This document shows positions 26,941-36,614 of a stretch of 64,000 bases of DNA, one piece after another. Both the position numbers and the translations under genes were made by a program. Within the stretch, counting starts at the first letter, position 1, and every line of letters begins with the position of its first letter. The notes below the pieces were generated by a model. That model did no database searches and was not told the DNA's origin. It saw only the letters and a list, made by a program, of their open reading frames with translations. Origin of the DNA: Clostridium sp. CS001 (lineage in GTDB: Bacteria > Bacillota > Clostridia > Clostridiales > Clostridiaceae). The stretch covers positions 1 through 64,000 of the forward strand of contig NZ_JAIZZN010000022.1 of the NCBI RefSeq assembly GCF_020443565.1. Direction: 5' to 3'.

Positions 26941-28656
26941 ATGGGAAATATAATTAAAATAAATAGTAAATATGCAGATATAGAATTAAATTATGAAAAT
27001 ATCGTTGAAACACATAAAACCTACTATAAGTATTCAAAAAAGGATGGGAAACTAATAAGCAATTTTATTATTAAGTTGAAAGAATTAATTCGAGCAGATG
27101 ATAATTTGCTATTAAAATGTGAAATTGAGCGTGAGTATATTCAAAATACGGACATAACATTTAACATGATAGATTTTCTTAATTCGAGTAATTTTAAAAA
27201 AACATTAGCTTTAAACGATATTAGACTAATATTTACTGGTAATACTGAAGATTTGAACAATATTAAGGGGATTTTATTTCAAAGACTGTATAAGAAAACA
27301 TCAGGTGTTAGTTATACTGGAGTATTTAATAATAACGGTGAGTATATTTTTGTTGGAAATGATAGTAGTATAAATAAATTGGGAAAGGTCATAAATGATG
27401 TAACCTACATTGGAAATAGTGAAATACAATCATCAATTACAAACGTACTACCAATATCAAAGGGTGAGTTAAAGAGAATATCAAAATATATCTTTAATTT
27501 TAATGAATTAGGAAACACTGCAACGGTCTTTGGCTTTTCTTCAAGCTGTTTCTTGAGAGAAAAACTGTACTTAGATAATGGAACAAAAAGTCCACATTTA
27601 ATAATTTGTGGGGAAGCAGGATCAGGTAAATCAGAGACCCTTGAAAGTATTATAATGGAAGTTTTCAGCATGAATCAAAAAATGAGTGCTGACCAATGTA
27701 CCAGATTTGTAAATGTTAACTATGCTGGTGGGAGTAATACTTTTCCATTTATAATCGAGGAGTACAAGCCTTCAAGATTGAGTAAAATGAGAAGAGATGA
27801 AATATCAGCTCTACTGAGAAATGCATATGATAGAACACCTGGATTTAGGGGAAATGCCCAGTAAGGTTTAAACAAATACAATGTTGTCACACCGATAATT
27901 CTTGTAGGAGAAATGGCGATTGAAGAAAGTGCTGGAGTAGAAAGAAGTATTTTAATGTACTTTTCAAAACAAAAAATTAGTAGAAAAGAAAATAAAAAAA
28001 GCTTTATATATTTAAAGAAGAATAAAGAAATAATTAATAAGTTAGGTAGAGGGTTGCTTGAACAAGCGTTAAATATGGACTCTCGTGTTCTAATAAATAG
28101 TTATGAGGAATTAAATGAGGAATATAGCTGTTTACCAAATAGGGTAAGGAATTCTGCTGTTACCTGTATGTTAGGTATACAGCTTATTAGGGACTTATTT
28201 GAAGCAAGAGGATTAAATTTTGAGAATTGTACGGGCTATGACTTTAATACACTAAAAGAGGCAATAAAAGAAAATATTGTGGACACCGTACTTGAAGGGA
28301 ATTCCGAAGTAAAAGGAATAATAGAAAAGAGCATGGATGTTTTAAACGACATGGTAGAGACTGGAGAATTAATTAAAGGGGTAGACTATCAAGTTATTAA
28401 TTCGGGTACAGAACTGGCATTAAATGTTAAGAAGCTATACCCCAAATTACTAAAATATATAACAAGCCATAATTTAAAAGAAAATGATAAATTGACTCAA
28501 AACGAGTTCACAAAACAATTAAAATATAAAGAATACTACATTGAATATAAGACGATAAGATTTGTGCAAAAGCATGAAATAAAAAATGGTAGAGCATTTG
28601 TTTTTGATATATCAAAATTAAAAACAAAGGCATGCATAGAGAATTTTTGCTCTTAG
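26941..28656 (+). pseudogene. Phage/plasmid-type ATPase gene interrupted by an in-frame TAA
   Basis: The reading frame encodes 307 residues, stops at TAA 27862-27864, and continues in the same frame for another 263 codons to 28656. Before the stop, Walker A reads GEAGSGKS (near residue 225). The sequence then runs through NYAGGSNTFPF and YDRTPGFRGNAQ; after it come VVTPIILVGE and the helix ERSILMYF, which belong to the same domain in DUF927-like helicase/ATPase proteins of mobile elements (family by resemblance). A single base change from CAA or GAA-type codon would explain the stop. The second half could restart at ATG 27913 but would lack the Walker A. The 5' part has no strong alternative start; AGGAGAG precedes ATG 26941. 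Confidence 0.65.
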
Positions 28657-28657
28657 G

Positions 28658-28690
28658 TTATTAACGCCTTTTTAGTTAGGCGTTAATAAT
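28658..28690 (+). terminator. Terminator after the ATPase gene
   Basis: TTATTAACGCC (28658-28668) pairs with GGCGTTAATAA (28679-28689) around a T-rich loop. Confidence 0.7.
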
Positions 28691-28777
28691 AAATAACAAT
28701 ATATTTTTTAAGATGTGTAAGAAATATTGATTGTAATAAAAACTGTAATAATTTATTTTATGATATGGTTGTTATAA

Positions 28778-28902
28778 ATTAGTTATTTTAGTTATTATGA
28801 AGCTGATTTACAGCAATCTGAATCAACATATATAAATATTAATCTGAAGTAAGGACTTTTAAACAACTAAAATAACTAAAATAACTAAAATAACTAAAAT
28901 AT
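28778..28902. repeat. TAACTAAAA direct repeats with inverted partner
   Basis: Four consecutive 9-bp units TAACTAAAA lie at about 28864-28900. An inverted block of the same sequence (TTAGTTATTTTAGTTATT) lies at 28779-28796. The two arms could fold into a hairpin with a ~68-base loop, or form operator sites for the XRE regulator encoded 210 bases downstream. The stretch 28657-29111 has no other clear gene; a 60-codon TTG frame from 28902 lacks a ribosome binding site. Confidence 0.55.
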
Positions 28903-29111
28903 TGATAGGTATTAAAAAAATTAGTTGTGATTTAAATATTAATAATGAGAATTTTAGGAAAGTAAATCATTTGGTAATACTAAGTGATTTACTTTCTATT
29001 TTTTTGGTTAATAGCAATTATAAAAATATGTCCAAGTGTATATCATATATAAACAAAGAAAATGAAAGGAGTTATTTAATATAACTAATTTAGAAAGGAA
29101 GGATGATTAAA

Positions 29112-29564
29112 ATGGAAAACACAGAAGAATCATTTGGTATGCTAATCAAAAAACTGAGAAAAGAGAGAAATTTGAGTTTGAAAGATTTATCCATGATTAC
29201 AACGCTCAGTGACAGCTATATTTCGAGGATAGAAAATTTCGAGAGAAAAAACCCTTCAATTAATTCAATCAATTGTTTAAAACATGCTTTGAATATTGAT
29301 ATCAAATTAATTGAGAAACTATTTCCTTGCCAAGATCAAGAGGATAAGGAAGATGACAAGACAGAGGATAAAATAGAAGATTTGATATTAAACAATAGTT
29401 ATCTTTTCTGCAATAAAGTAGCGGGTATCGAAGTTATGTTTGCACTAAGGGAACTGGTTAAGGAAGTTGAGAAATATTCAATGAAAGATATTTGTAATAG
29501 AGAAGATGAATCTAACATATTACAATTAGTGGATAATCTTAAAAAAGTGTCAATGGAAATATAA
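29112..29564 (+). CDS. XRE-family transcriptional regulator
   Basis: This is a 150-residue protein with a standard XRE helix-turn-helix in residues about 10-65 (LIKKLRKERNLSLKDLS, then SYISRIENF). An acidic linker (about 75-95) is followed by a helical C-terminal domain, probably for dimerisation. ATG 29112 is used because AGGAAGG at 29096-29102 directly abuts the ATG at 29103. It lies between the TAACTAAAA repeats and a GTG-starting nuclease-like gene and may control one or both. Confidence 0.85.
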   Translation: MENTEESFGMLIKKLRKERNLSLKDLSMITTLSDSYISRIENFERKNPSINSINCLKHALNIDIKLIEKLFPCQDQEDKEDDKTEDKIEDLILNNSYLFCNKVAGIEVMFALRELVKEVEKYSMKDICNREDESNILQLVDNLKKVSMEI

Positions 29565-29587
29565 ATTAAAAAGGTAGAATAATTTTT

Positions 29588-29618
29588 ACTCCCATATTTT
29601 TTATATGGGAGTTATTTT
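29588..29618 (+). terminator. Terminator after the XRE gene
   Basis: ACTCCCATAT (29588-29597) pairs with ATATGGGAGT (29603-29612), followed by TATTTTA. It precedes the ribosome binding site of the next gene. Confidence 0.65.
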
Positions 29619-29635
29619 AATATGGAGGGGATATT

Positions 29636-30637
29636 GTGAGCATTGATGGGAGCAGACCTGAGTATTTATATTCAATATATTTAAAGAAGAATCCAGGGGA
29701 ATTATCAAGTAAAATTGGATCAATGTTAAATGAAGATGATATTATGCTGGAGCGAGTGTATAAAAATGTTAGGTATAGAAGAAAGGTAGATATAAGTGCA
29801 ATTGATGGGAAAGGAAGAAGGGTATTTTGCGAAATACAATTATCGAAAGCTGATATGAGACACCACTTGCAAGTAGTAGAATTAATGGATTTAGCAAGTG
29901 AACATCACCAAACGGTTATAATATGGATATCATTTTCTTTAGAAAATGAGTATATTAACGAGTTAATTCATTTATTAGCTATTCATAATAAGAAAAACAT
30001 TGAATTAATATTTTTAGGTTTAAATGAAAAAGTTAAGGAACTACTTACTGAAATAAATATATGTGACCAATATGATCAAATAGAATTGTTAAGTCATCTT
30101 AATAACATTGGAGAGCATTTTATATCAACTAAAGGCATAAAAAATTATAACAATAACATATTGATTAATACAAAGGATTTTAGCCTAAATGAAAATTTCT
30201 CATATAAGCAGAAAATTTTAATAAAAGTTATAAAAAGATTACGTGAAGACAGCATAGAATATGGAAATGTGTATCAATATAAAGATGTCACTGGAAATTT
30301 TTTTGGATTAGGAAGTGGGTATGGAGGGATGGATTTTAAAATCAATATAGATAAGAAGAATTGTATCGGAATTAGATTGTTGTTTAGTAATGTGAAGAGT
30401 AAGAAGGTTTACTATTACTTAAAACAAGATATGGAGAAAATAAATAATGAATTTGACTACATTTTAACATGGAATGATGAATATCAGCAGTTGAGCACCT
30501 TTCTTCCATTAGGGTGTTTTAGTGATAAAAACAAAATGATTTTAATTTTTTCAAGAATAGTAAAAAAATACTTGTATGGCTTTGACAAATATTTAAAGAA
30601 AGGATTAAATGCAATAATGAATAGTAATTCTTACTAA
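29636..30637 (+). CDS. PD-(D/E)xK-like protein
   Basis: This is a 333-residue protein starting at GTG after GGAGGGG. Residues 50-85 hold a nuclease-like core: D52 in RRKVDISAID and E66-x-Q68 in VFCEIQLSKAD, a Q variant of the PD-(D/E)xK motif, followed by a helix (HHLQVVELMDLA). The remainder (about 200-330) is a second mixed alpha/beta region of unknown nature. The resemblance is to DUF4268-like or related nuclease proteins, but the family is not secure. It may degrade DNA as part of a small defence or element-maintenance module with the XRE regulator. Confidence 0.6.
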   Translation: MSIDGSRPEYLYSIYLKKNPGELSSKIGSMLNEDDIMLERVYKNVRYRRKVDISAIDGKGRRVFCEIQLSKADMRHHLQVVELMDLASEHHQTVIIWISFSLENEYINELIHLLAIHNKKNIELIFLGLNEKVKELLTEINICDQYDQIELLSHLNNIGEHFISTKGIKNYNNNILINTKDFSLNENFSYKQKILIKVIKRLREDSIEYGNVYQYKDVTGNFFGLGSGYGGMDFKINIDKKNCIGIRLLFSNVKSKKVYYYLKQDMEKINNEFDYILTWNDEYQQLSTFLPLGCFSDKNKMILIFSRIVKKYLYGFDKYLKKGLNAIMNSNSY

Positions 30638-30866
30638 AATAATGGACACAGTGAAGTATAAGAGCGAAGATGATTATATAAATATTGAGTAGAGAAACTT
30701 TATTATGAGAGGTCCGTAGTCCTATTTTGCTTGCTGTAAGTTAATTAAGTTTAACAAGCTTAAAATCTTTCTAAAACCTCAAAAATAAGCTTCTTTACGC
30801 TATATTATACTTGTAGAAAAGATGGTTATTGTTTATTTATATAAATAACAATTCTAAAAATAAATC

Positions 30867-30909
30867 AAAAATGCGTTCTGGTAATTATCAGGGGGCATTT
30901 TGTTTTTTT
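30867..30909 (+). terminator. Intrinsic terminator
   Basis: AAAATGC (30868-30874) pairs with GCATTTT (30895-30901), with an inner CTG/CAG pairing, followed by GTTTTTTT. The sequence GAAACTTTATTATGAG at 30694-30709 resembles the repeat upstream of jetD. No gene is visible in 30638-31022. Confidence 0.7.
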
Positions 30910-31022
30910 GTTGATGTTGTGTTGTCAAAATTATACCTTGAAGGGATGTGAAAAAAAAGCGAAACATTAGCTATAATGCTTACTTATTTAAATGTTAGTA
31001 TCAAAGCTTGAAGTGATTGGGA

Positions 31023-31322
31023 TTAGTAGGAGATTGAAACTTCTACAGTATTAATTATGTGATCCTTAATGCTAAGAATGACTGCCAGATTACCATCTAA
31101 TATTCTAAGAGGTGCTTTAGATGTAATTAAAATATGATCTCTTTCTAACTTGTGGTATACGGTATTTTCATTGAGTCTGAATTCTGGCAACACATCAGCT
31201 ATAGCGGTAAGCACTTTAGTTAATACCCCATAATAAGTCGTACGATCGATATTATATATACTTGTGTTTGCAAATTCCTGTGTGAGTATGTATTGTAGCT
31301 TTTCTAATAGTGTCTGATCCAT
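31023..31322 (-). CDS. Hypothetical protein (99 aa)
   Basis: This is a 99-residue soluble protein, alpha helical in the first half (LLEKLQYILTQEF) and beta-rich afterwards. I do not recognise a family. AAGGAG lies eight bases before the ATG on the minus strand, and the frame is intact, so the gene is likely real. It has no close neighbours on the same strand. Confidence 0.6.
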   Translation of the reverse strand: MDQTLLEKLQYILTQEFANTSIYNIDRTTYYGVLTKVLTAIADVLPEFRLNENTVYHKLERDHILITSKAPLRILDGNLAVILSIKDHIINTVEVSISY

Positions 31323-31663
31323 ATATGGTTACTCCTTATACTTTTAATTTATTTCCTAATATAATTATATTGCTTAAATAAGATGATTGGAACCTTTTGG
31401 AGGTTCTACCATGTTCGAGTCTTTTGAATAAAAGTAAAATTATAGAATAATGCAAAAGATGGATTAAGGCAAAAGTAGATTACTAACTAAATTAGTGTGC
31501 AGAGGCATGGAGGAAAATATTAGAGACAATAAGGATAATAGAATTAAGGAATATATAAAAAGTAACATAATGTATAAGGGAATCTATTTAAAGGTTCAAA
31601 GAAAATAAATTTAAATTTAGGAGGTTAAGCGATGGAAGAATCCTATTGCTAATTAAAAAAGTG

Positions 31664-31730
31664 AAGCCTTAGCTTAACAATTATTGTGTTTTGAAGAACA
31701 TATTAATTATTAGACATAAGGCTTTTATTT
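31664..31730 (+). terminator. Possible terminator with long loop
   Basis: AAGCCTT (31664-31670) pairs with AAGGCTT (31718-31724) followed by TTATTTT. The loop of about 47 bases is long, so the call is tentative. Confidence 0.4.
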
Positions 31731-31786
31731 TAAAAGATATGAATGTAATTGTGTATATTAATGAATAAATATAAGGAGAATTTATA

Positions 31787-31876
31787 ATGAACATCTTAAA
31801 TTGTCAGAACATTCACAACTACCCCCGAATCATAATCCTATATACACGTAAAAAGATCCACATTTTATTTTTATAA
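31787..31876 (+). CDS. Possible 29-residue peptide
   Basis: A 29-codon frame starts at ATG 31787 behind AAGGAGAATTTATA, which is a strong site. The peptide is hydrophobic at its end (IHILFL) and basic in the middle. No family. It might be a leader or toxic peptide, or chance. Confidence 0.3.
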   Translation: MNILNCQNIHNYPRIIILYTRKKIHILFL

Positions 31877-32596
31877 TATTTAAGAGCACGTATATAAAAC
31901 AATTTAAAGTTAAGCATATTTACAAATAAGTTTATGTACTTAAAGCAAAAATGGGTTATAGATATATAAATTATAATTTATATTGGTACAACCATGTATT
32001 ATTTATATATAATAGCTCTAAAAGTGATTTAATTGACGTTTAAACCTACAATGTGTATTAGAGTATAATTATCATCAAAGTATATATTGGATGGCGCCTG
32101 CATGCCAAATGGTGCATATTATGATGAGGGTGTATATATGTATATAGTATTATTGAATTATAGAGTAAATATATTGGGTAGTACAACTACTTTTGTTATA
32201 AGGGTTATTATAAACGCATATACTCACAGCCAGTGTTGTAGTGCAAGGGATTCAAGATGTGGAGTTATGTAATTTAGTGGTAGGAAGTAATATTTTATTG
32301 AAAGCCCTATTCAGCTTAACACTGTTGGAGTGGATTACATATTTCGGTGGAATCATATATTTTTTAACTTGTTTAATATATTTGTATAAAGACTCTAACT
32401 ATGCAACATCTTAAATATTAGGGTTTTAACAAAAAGGTAATTTAGTTTAGTAAATATTATTTTGATAATTTATATATATAAGTATTTTATGCATAGTTAT
32501 GCAATATGATAACGAAATCAGTCATTTCAATTATCTAAAATTGTAATAAGTTATATTAATAATAGCAAAATGAATTAAAAAAATACGAAGGTTAAC

Positions 32597-32659
32597 CAAC
32601 AAATGTAAGTTTAACGACAACTAATGTAAATTATTAAACAACTAATGTAAATAGAGAAA
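32597..32659 (+). repeat. Three 21-bp iteron-like direct repeats
   Basis: The units at 32597-32617, 32618-32638 and 32639-32659 each begin CAAC(A/T)AATGTAA, and are exactly in phase at 21 bp, two helical turns. Units 2 and 3 are identical over CAACTAATGTAAAT. In-phase iterons are typical binding sites of replication initiators or partition proteins. Confidence 0.65.
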
Positions 32660-32786
32660 CACAATATGCTATTGAGCATACCTTTATTTATAATTAAAAA
32701 TACATTAGGTACGAACCTTATACAAATTGATTCAAATAAGTAATGAGTATGATAATAATAAATTCGTATTATTATGTATAGGATTT

Positions 32787-32815
32787 AAAGAGCTTATGCT
32801 CTTTATTGTTTTTTT
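32787..32815 (+). terminator. Hairpin with T-run
   Basis: AAAGAGC-TTAT-GCTCTTT (32787-32804) is followed by ATTGTTTTTTT. It is also the first member of the hairpin series sharing a GCnTAAGC-type core. Confidence 0.65.
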
Positions 32816-33142
32816 GTAAAGGAATATTTGAAAACCACCTCATTTAACTTTGGACTTCATTTGAACTGCATAATTTATGATATTTATAAATAATCCACAC
32901 CTGCAAATATAGAAAATTAACCCTATCAACTATGTAAATATAATTTTGATTATAAGATCATTAATCGAAAATTGAACAAGGAATTAATTAATAAAAATAA
33001 GTTGCCTGCTTTGTTGTATATATCTTTTTTTATATACTGCTTTTTATTTTTTGTATATATAATTCCATAATGCAAAGTTGAGGTTAACACTATGGAAAAT
33101 TATATATAAATCAAAAATTTAATGAGTAGGTCATTAGTCAAA

Positions 33143-33780
33143 AATTGCCTAAGCAATTAAATAATAAAATGAGTGAACGTCGTTGTAGCATATATTTTTA
33201 TGTATATAATGATTTTAATTTTTATAGATATGTAAATTAGTAGTATATAAAAGTTTTACTTTACTTAAGATTATTTATATCAAAAATTGATTAAGCAGTT
33301 CAATAATACTAAGCAAAATCAAATGAGAAATCAGTTTCTGTATTATAATTATGTTTTTTATATATATCATCTCTTATCTTTTGTAAAAATATAAACTTAT
33401 AATAAATAGCAAATTTAATAATTGGTTGAAAACTGTAGTTTAGTATAATTTATTTTATATAAAGAACTGCGTAAGCAGTTCCATTAGTTTAAGCATTAAA
33501 TGAGTTATCATCATCTTCTTAATAAAGATATTATTGTTAAATATAAAGCTAAAAATGAGGTATTCTTATGAATACCCTTAAAATAATAAGATTTCCTTAA
33601 AAGTCTAAAAGTACCACTATATAAAATAAAGCGTTAGCTTTATCAATTAAAAGGAAATAGTAGTACTCAAACCATATAGAACCTCCAAAGTATATGAACA
33701 TAGAGTTTATTATTTTATAATTTAGGTATAGGGAGCTTACATTCCAATGGTTATCTTTTCTTATAATAATGCTAACGCAT
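33143..33780. repeat. Series of short hairpins with a common core
   Basis: Short inverted repeats occur at 33143-33158 (core GCCTAAGC), 33464-33481 (GCGTAAGC), 33626-33643 (GCGTTAGC) and 33769-33780 (GCTAACGC). A weaker one is at 33285-33300, and one at 33559-33576 lacks the GC pair. The flanking stem bases differ from copy to copy but stay complementary. Several copies are preceded by CAAAAATTG-like sequence and followed by AATGAG. Confidence 0.5.
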
Positions 33781-33889
33781 AATATTATTCTGAAATAGAA
33801 AATATTGAAGTTTGTATTAAGGTAACTAAAAACTAATTATGTATAGTAGTCAGACCCCTAAAAATTAAAATATACATTGGAGGAAGTAA

Positions 33890-35119
33890 ATGGATTTAAG
33901 ACAAGTGATATTTAGACTGAGCAATGATAAATTACATGCAGTAGATATAAACGATGATGAAAAAATACAGGAAGCTAAGAATAAGCTTTACGCTATAAAA
34001 AGACAGAATATACAAAGGGCGAAAGCATATATAGCTCCCGAAAATTCTTACAAGAAATACCTAAAAGAACACATGGATTATATAAAATCGAAGGTAGCAT
34101 TAAATACTTCTGTAAAAACAACAGAGGAAGCAGTCAGTCTTTTAGTGGGCAAAGTTGACATGAGAGTGCTGTTTGGAATTAATGGTCAATATGCAGAAAT
34201 ATTTGAAAGCGAAGTATTTTTAAAGCAAGAATATTGTGAGGGCTTAGAGAATACCAGGGAAGAAGCAGAATGTGCAATGAGCAATATTATTAACTCCAAG
34301 GATGGATTTGTAAATATTGATTATTCCGTGGAAGAGAATATAGCATTAAAAATGTGGATATATAAAGTAGCAATTTATAAAGAAAAATTAAACGGATATA
34401 CCCTATTTGACACTGCAACTAATAAGCAACTATATTTTCTAAAAACTAATGAAGATTCTAATGATTATAGTTATAGTACTTATTATGATTTGATAGAATT
34501 ATATGAAATAATAAGCGGTACTTGTGCTAACAGGTATTCTGCAATTAAGGAATTGTGTAAATTATTGAATATAATAAATGAGTATGAGATAGCCCAAGAA
34601 AACAAGTATGAAAATAATTTAAAGTTATTACAGGGTGATTACTTAATTAATAATGGGTATTTGATACTTTACAATTGCTTGAAATACCATATCCGCTTAC
34701 TTGAAGTTATTAATAGTGAGGGTAGGGAACATATTAACTACTCTTCTAATAACTATCGGGGAGAGAATATCGTCTCTTTTTCTAATGAATATATTGGTAG
34801 TAAAGCAGGTATTAGTAAAAAGGGAACTTCGAATCCAAAGATAAACCTTTTCTGTGCATTCGGATTGCTGATAAAAATCCCATTCGAGAAGTTGCCTAAA
34901 TGGAAAAGATTTAAGACGATTGGCTATAACAAAGAGGAAAATTCTTATATAATACCGACTTATACAAAAGAGGTATTAGAGGAAGTGGAGAGACGAATTA
35001 TTAAGCTGAGTGAGGCTAAAATTAAACCTACTAAACTAAGTGGGGAAAAATGCATGGAAACCTTTGGAGAGGAAGTTTACAGGAGTGTATACGGGAATTA
35101 CTATAAGATTGGTGCGTAA
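33890..35119 (+). CDS. Hypothetical protein, possible replication or DNA-binding protein (409 aa)
   Basis: This is a 409-residue soluble protein I cannot assign. The N-terminal 100 residues are basic and helical; residues about 300-345 (NEYIGSKAGISKKG and FGLLIKIPFEKLPK) read like a winged-helix DNA-binding region followed by a basic arm. GGAGGAAG precedes the ATG. The gene follows a 2-kb region with 21-bp iterons and hairpins, and a strong terminator follows it, so it stands alone. A plasmid replication initiator would fit this placement; the sequence itself does not prove it. Confidence 0.55.
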   Translation: MDLRQVIFRLSNDKLHAVDINDDEKIQEAKNKLYAIKRQNIQRAKAYIAPENSYKKYLKEHMDYIKSKVALNTSVKTTEEAVSLLVGKVDMRVLFGINGQYAEIFESEVFLKQEYCEGLENTREEAECAMSNIINSKDGFVNIDYSVEENIALKMWIYKVAIYKEKLNGYTLFDTATNKQLYFLKTNEDSNDYSYSTYYDLIELYEIISGTCANRYSAIKELCKLLNIINEYEIAQENKYENNLKLLQGDYLINNGYLILYNCLKYHIRLLEVINSEGREHINYSSNNYRGENIVSFSNEYIGSKAGISKKGTSNPKINLFCAFGLLIKIPFEKLPKWKRFKTIGYNKEENSYIIPTYTKEVLEEVERRIIKLSEAKIKPTKLSGEKCMETFGEEVYRSVYGNYYKIGA

Positions 35120-35224
35120 TAATATTAGGGTAAAGAAATATAGTGTATATTCTTATAGGGTACGGTATATGCATAGTAAATATTGACAATGATTAATAGC
35201 AGTGCTAATAATATGATAATTTTT

Positions 35225-35252
35225 AAGGGAAGCCATTTTGGGCTTCCCTTAA
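35225..35252 (+). terminator. Terminator after the 409-residue protein gene
   Basis: AAGGGAAGCC (35225-35234) pairs perfectly with GGCTTCCCTT (35241-35250). Confidence 0.8.
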
Positions 35253-35404
35253 TTCGTATTTTATGAAAAGTACGTCACTAACTCTATATAAAAAAAGTGT
35301 CGCTATAATTAAATAATGAGGCACTTATTTATAATTCTACATACAATTATTTAACTCTAACTTTTGTAATTAACCATGCTTGATATGATTTCCTGCAATT
35401 AGGT

Positions 35405-35725
35405 CTAAAATCCAGCAGATGTACCTGCATCGACAATTTGTTTCTTTTCCACGCTACTCCATGAATAGATTTTTGTTTTAGAAGTATCGTTTTTAAAAAC
35501 AATAAATACTTGATAAGGAAGTACCCCACCTTTCATTGGGTCATAACGTACTTGTATTTTTTTTATTTCATTTTCAGTATACCCATCTTTAGATAATTTC
35601 CAAATAGTTGCATTTAATATTTCTTCTCTCTCAATTTGGTCTCCTAAAAAATATAATTTGCCTCCTAAAAACAAACTACAACAAATTGATATACTAAAAA
35701 TTATAATCATTAAATATTTTTTCAT
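35405..35725 (-). CDS. DUF3139-like membrane-anchored protein
   Basis: This is a 106-residue protein with an N-terminal hydrophobic helix (about residues 4-24, MIIIFSISICCSLFLGG) that is either an uncleaved anchor or a signal peptide. The extracellular part contains TIWKLSKDGYTENEI and then the YQVFIVFKND segment, as in small Firmicute DUF3139 proteins of unknown function. AAAGGAGATAATG provides the start. It is the last of three small minus-strand genes for membrane proteins. Confidence 0.65.
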   Translation of the reverse strand: MKKYLMIIIFSISICCSLFLGGKLYFLGDQIEREEILNATIWKLSKDGYTENEIKKIQVRYDPMKGGVLPYQVFIVFKNDTSKTKIYSWSSVEKKQIVDAGTSAGF

Positions 35726-35965
35726 TACATTATCTCCTTTAATTATAATTGTCTATCATTATGGATTAATTACCTATATTTTCTATACTACTATAATCAA
35801 AGTGTATTAATAAGATAACTAAAAGTATTAAGTTAACACCACTAAAACTATATTGTATGGAAATGAAATGCATTATTTTATTATAGGGTGAAAAATGGGC
35901 TTGTCCTGAAACAAGACCATTTTGACCATTATATAAATTATAGATATTACAAGTTAAACTGTGAG

Positions 35966-36121
35966 CTACAGTGCCATTAAGAAAAGCATAGCAATTGACC
36001 CTAATGCGATAATCAAAGGAATACTGGAAATTAGCATTAACCATTTCTTCTTTGTTGCTATTCCACCAATAAGCATTAATATTCCAATAATAAGTGTTAT
36101 TATTATGCTTTGAAATGTCAT
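35966..36121 (-). CDS. Small two-helix membrane protein (51 aa)
   Basis: This is a 51-residue protein made almost entirely of two hydrophobic helices (residues about 4-22 and 28-49) separated by ATKKKW. AAAGGAGTGAAGTCGT precedes the ATG at ideal spacing, which makes this frame far more credible than the longer overlapping frame (to 35766) with no proper site. It belongs with the two flanking small membrane-protein genes. Function unknown. Confidence 0.65.
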   Translation of the reverse strand: MTFQSIIITLIIGILMLIGGIATKKKWLMLISSIPLIIALGSIAMLFLMAL

Positions 36122-36314
36122 ACGACTTCACTCCTTTAATAAATTATTATATTAGTAAATAATTGTATTTATAATCTTTATTTTACCAATGAATCAGCAC
36201 TAAAAAATAGTGCTAATTTATACTTGATTCGTCTAAAATTACTAATGCCTACTAACTAAAGAATTGATTTAGTATGTCTTTTATAAAAGTTGCGAACTTT
36301 TAAACAATTTTAAT

Positions 36315-36614
36315 TTAAGTAAATTTAAATATATTCCCCATTACCGTAATAATAATTATTACTATACATAAGCCAAGAGTAATAACAATTGTTGAAATAC
36401 CTCTTAAAAGTAATTTCCAATTGGTTGATGCAGATAGCCCAATTAATCCAAAAATAAAAGTTATAAATGATATTGTTAATACAATATATAGTGGGTGCGT
36501 ATGCAATAAGTTAGTTACAGTATCTAATGTTTCTTTGGAAGATACTGATACAAAAAATAGTGCAATACAAATTAATGAAAATATAAATGACCAAAAATTG
36601 ATTTTTAATTTCAT
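36315..36614 (-). CDS. Small three-helix membrane protein (99 aa)
   Basis: This is a 99-residue protein with three predicted membrane helices (about residues 8-24, 42-60 and 70-94). A strong AAGGGGGAC lies before the ATG. It is the first of three small minus-strand genes for membrane proteins (36614, 36121, 35725). No recognised domain; a role in immunity or envelope function is speculation. Confidence 0.65.
   Translation of the reverse strand: MKLKINFWSFIFSLICIALFFVSVSSKETLDTVTNLLHTHPLYIVLTISFITFIFGLIGLSASTNWKLLLRGISTIVITLGLCIVIIIITVMGNIFKFT

Larger units (their letters stand above)
31877..33889. other. Gene-poor AT-rich region with iterons and hairpins
   Basis: About 2 kb without a convincing gene. 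It contains three 21-bp direct repeats at 32597-32659 and a series of short hairpins from 32787 to 33780, described separately. The arrangement before a possible DNA-binding protein gene (33890) recalls a plasmid replication or control region, but this is not proven. Confidence 0.45.

Noticed and set aside
28902-29084. 60-codon TTG-starting frame
   Set aside because: It has no ribosome binding site and begins inside the repeat block.
32087-32272. 61-codon plus-strand frame
   Set aside because: No ribosome binding site and no protein-like pattern; it lies in the non-coding AT-rich region.
32597-33780. CRISPR array
   Set aside because: The direct repeats are contiguous 21-bp iterons without spacers, the hairpins are irregularly spaced and diverged, and there are no cas genes.
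35766-36131. 121-codon frame on the minus strand
   Set aside because: It lacks a usable ribosome binding site, and a 51-residue membrane-protein frame with ideal site and spacing occupies the same DNA.
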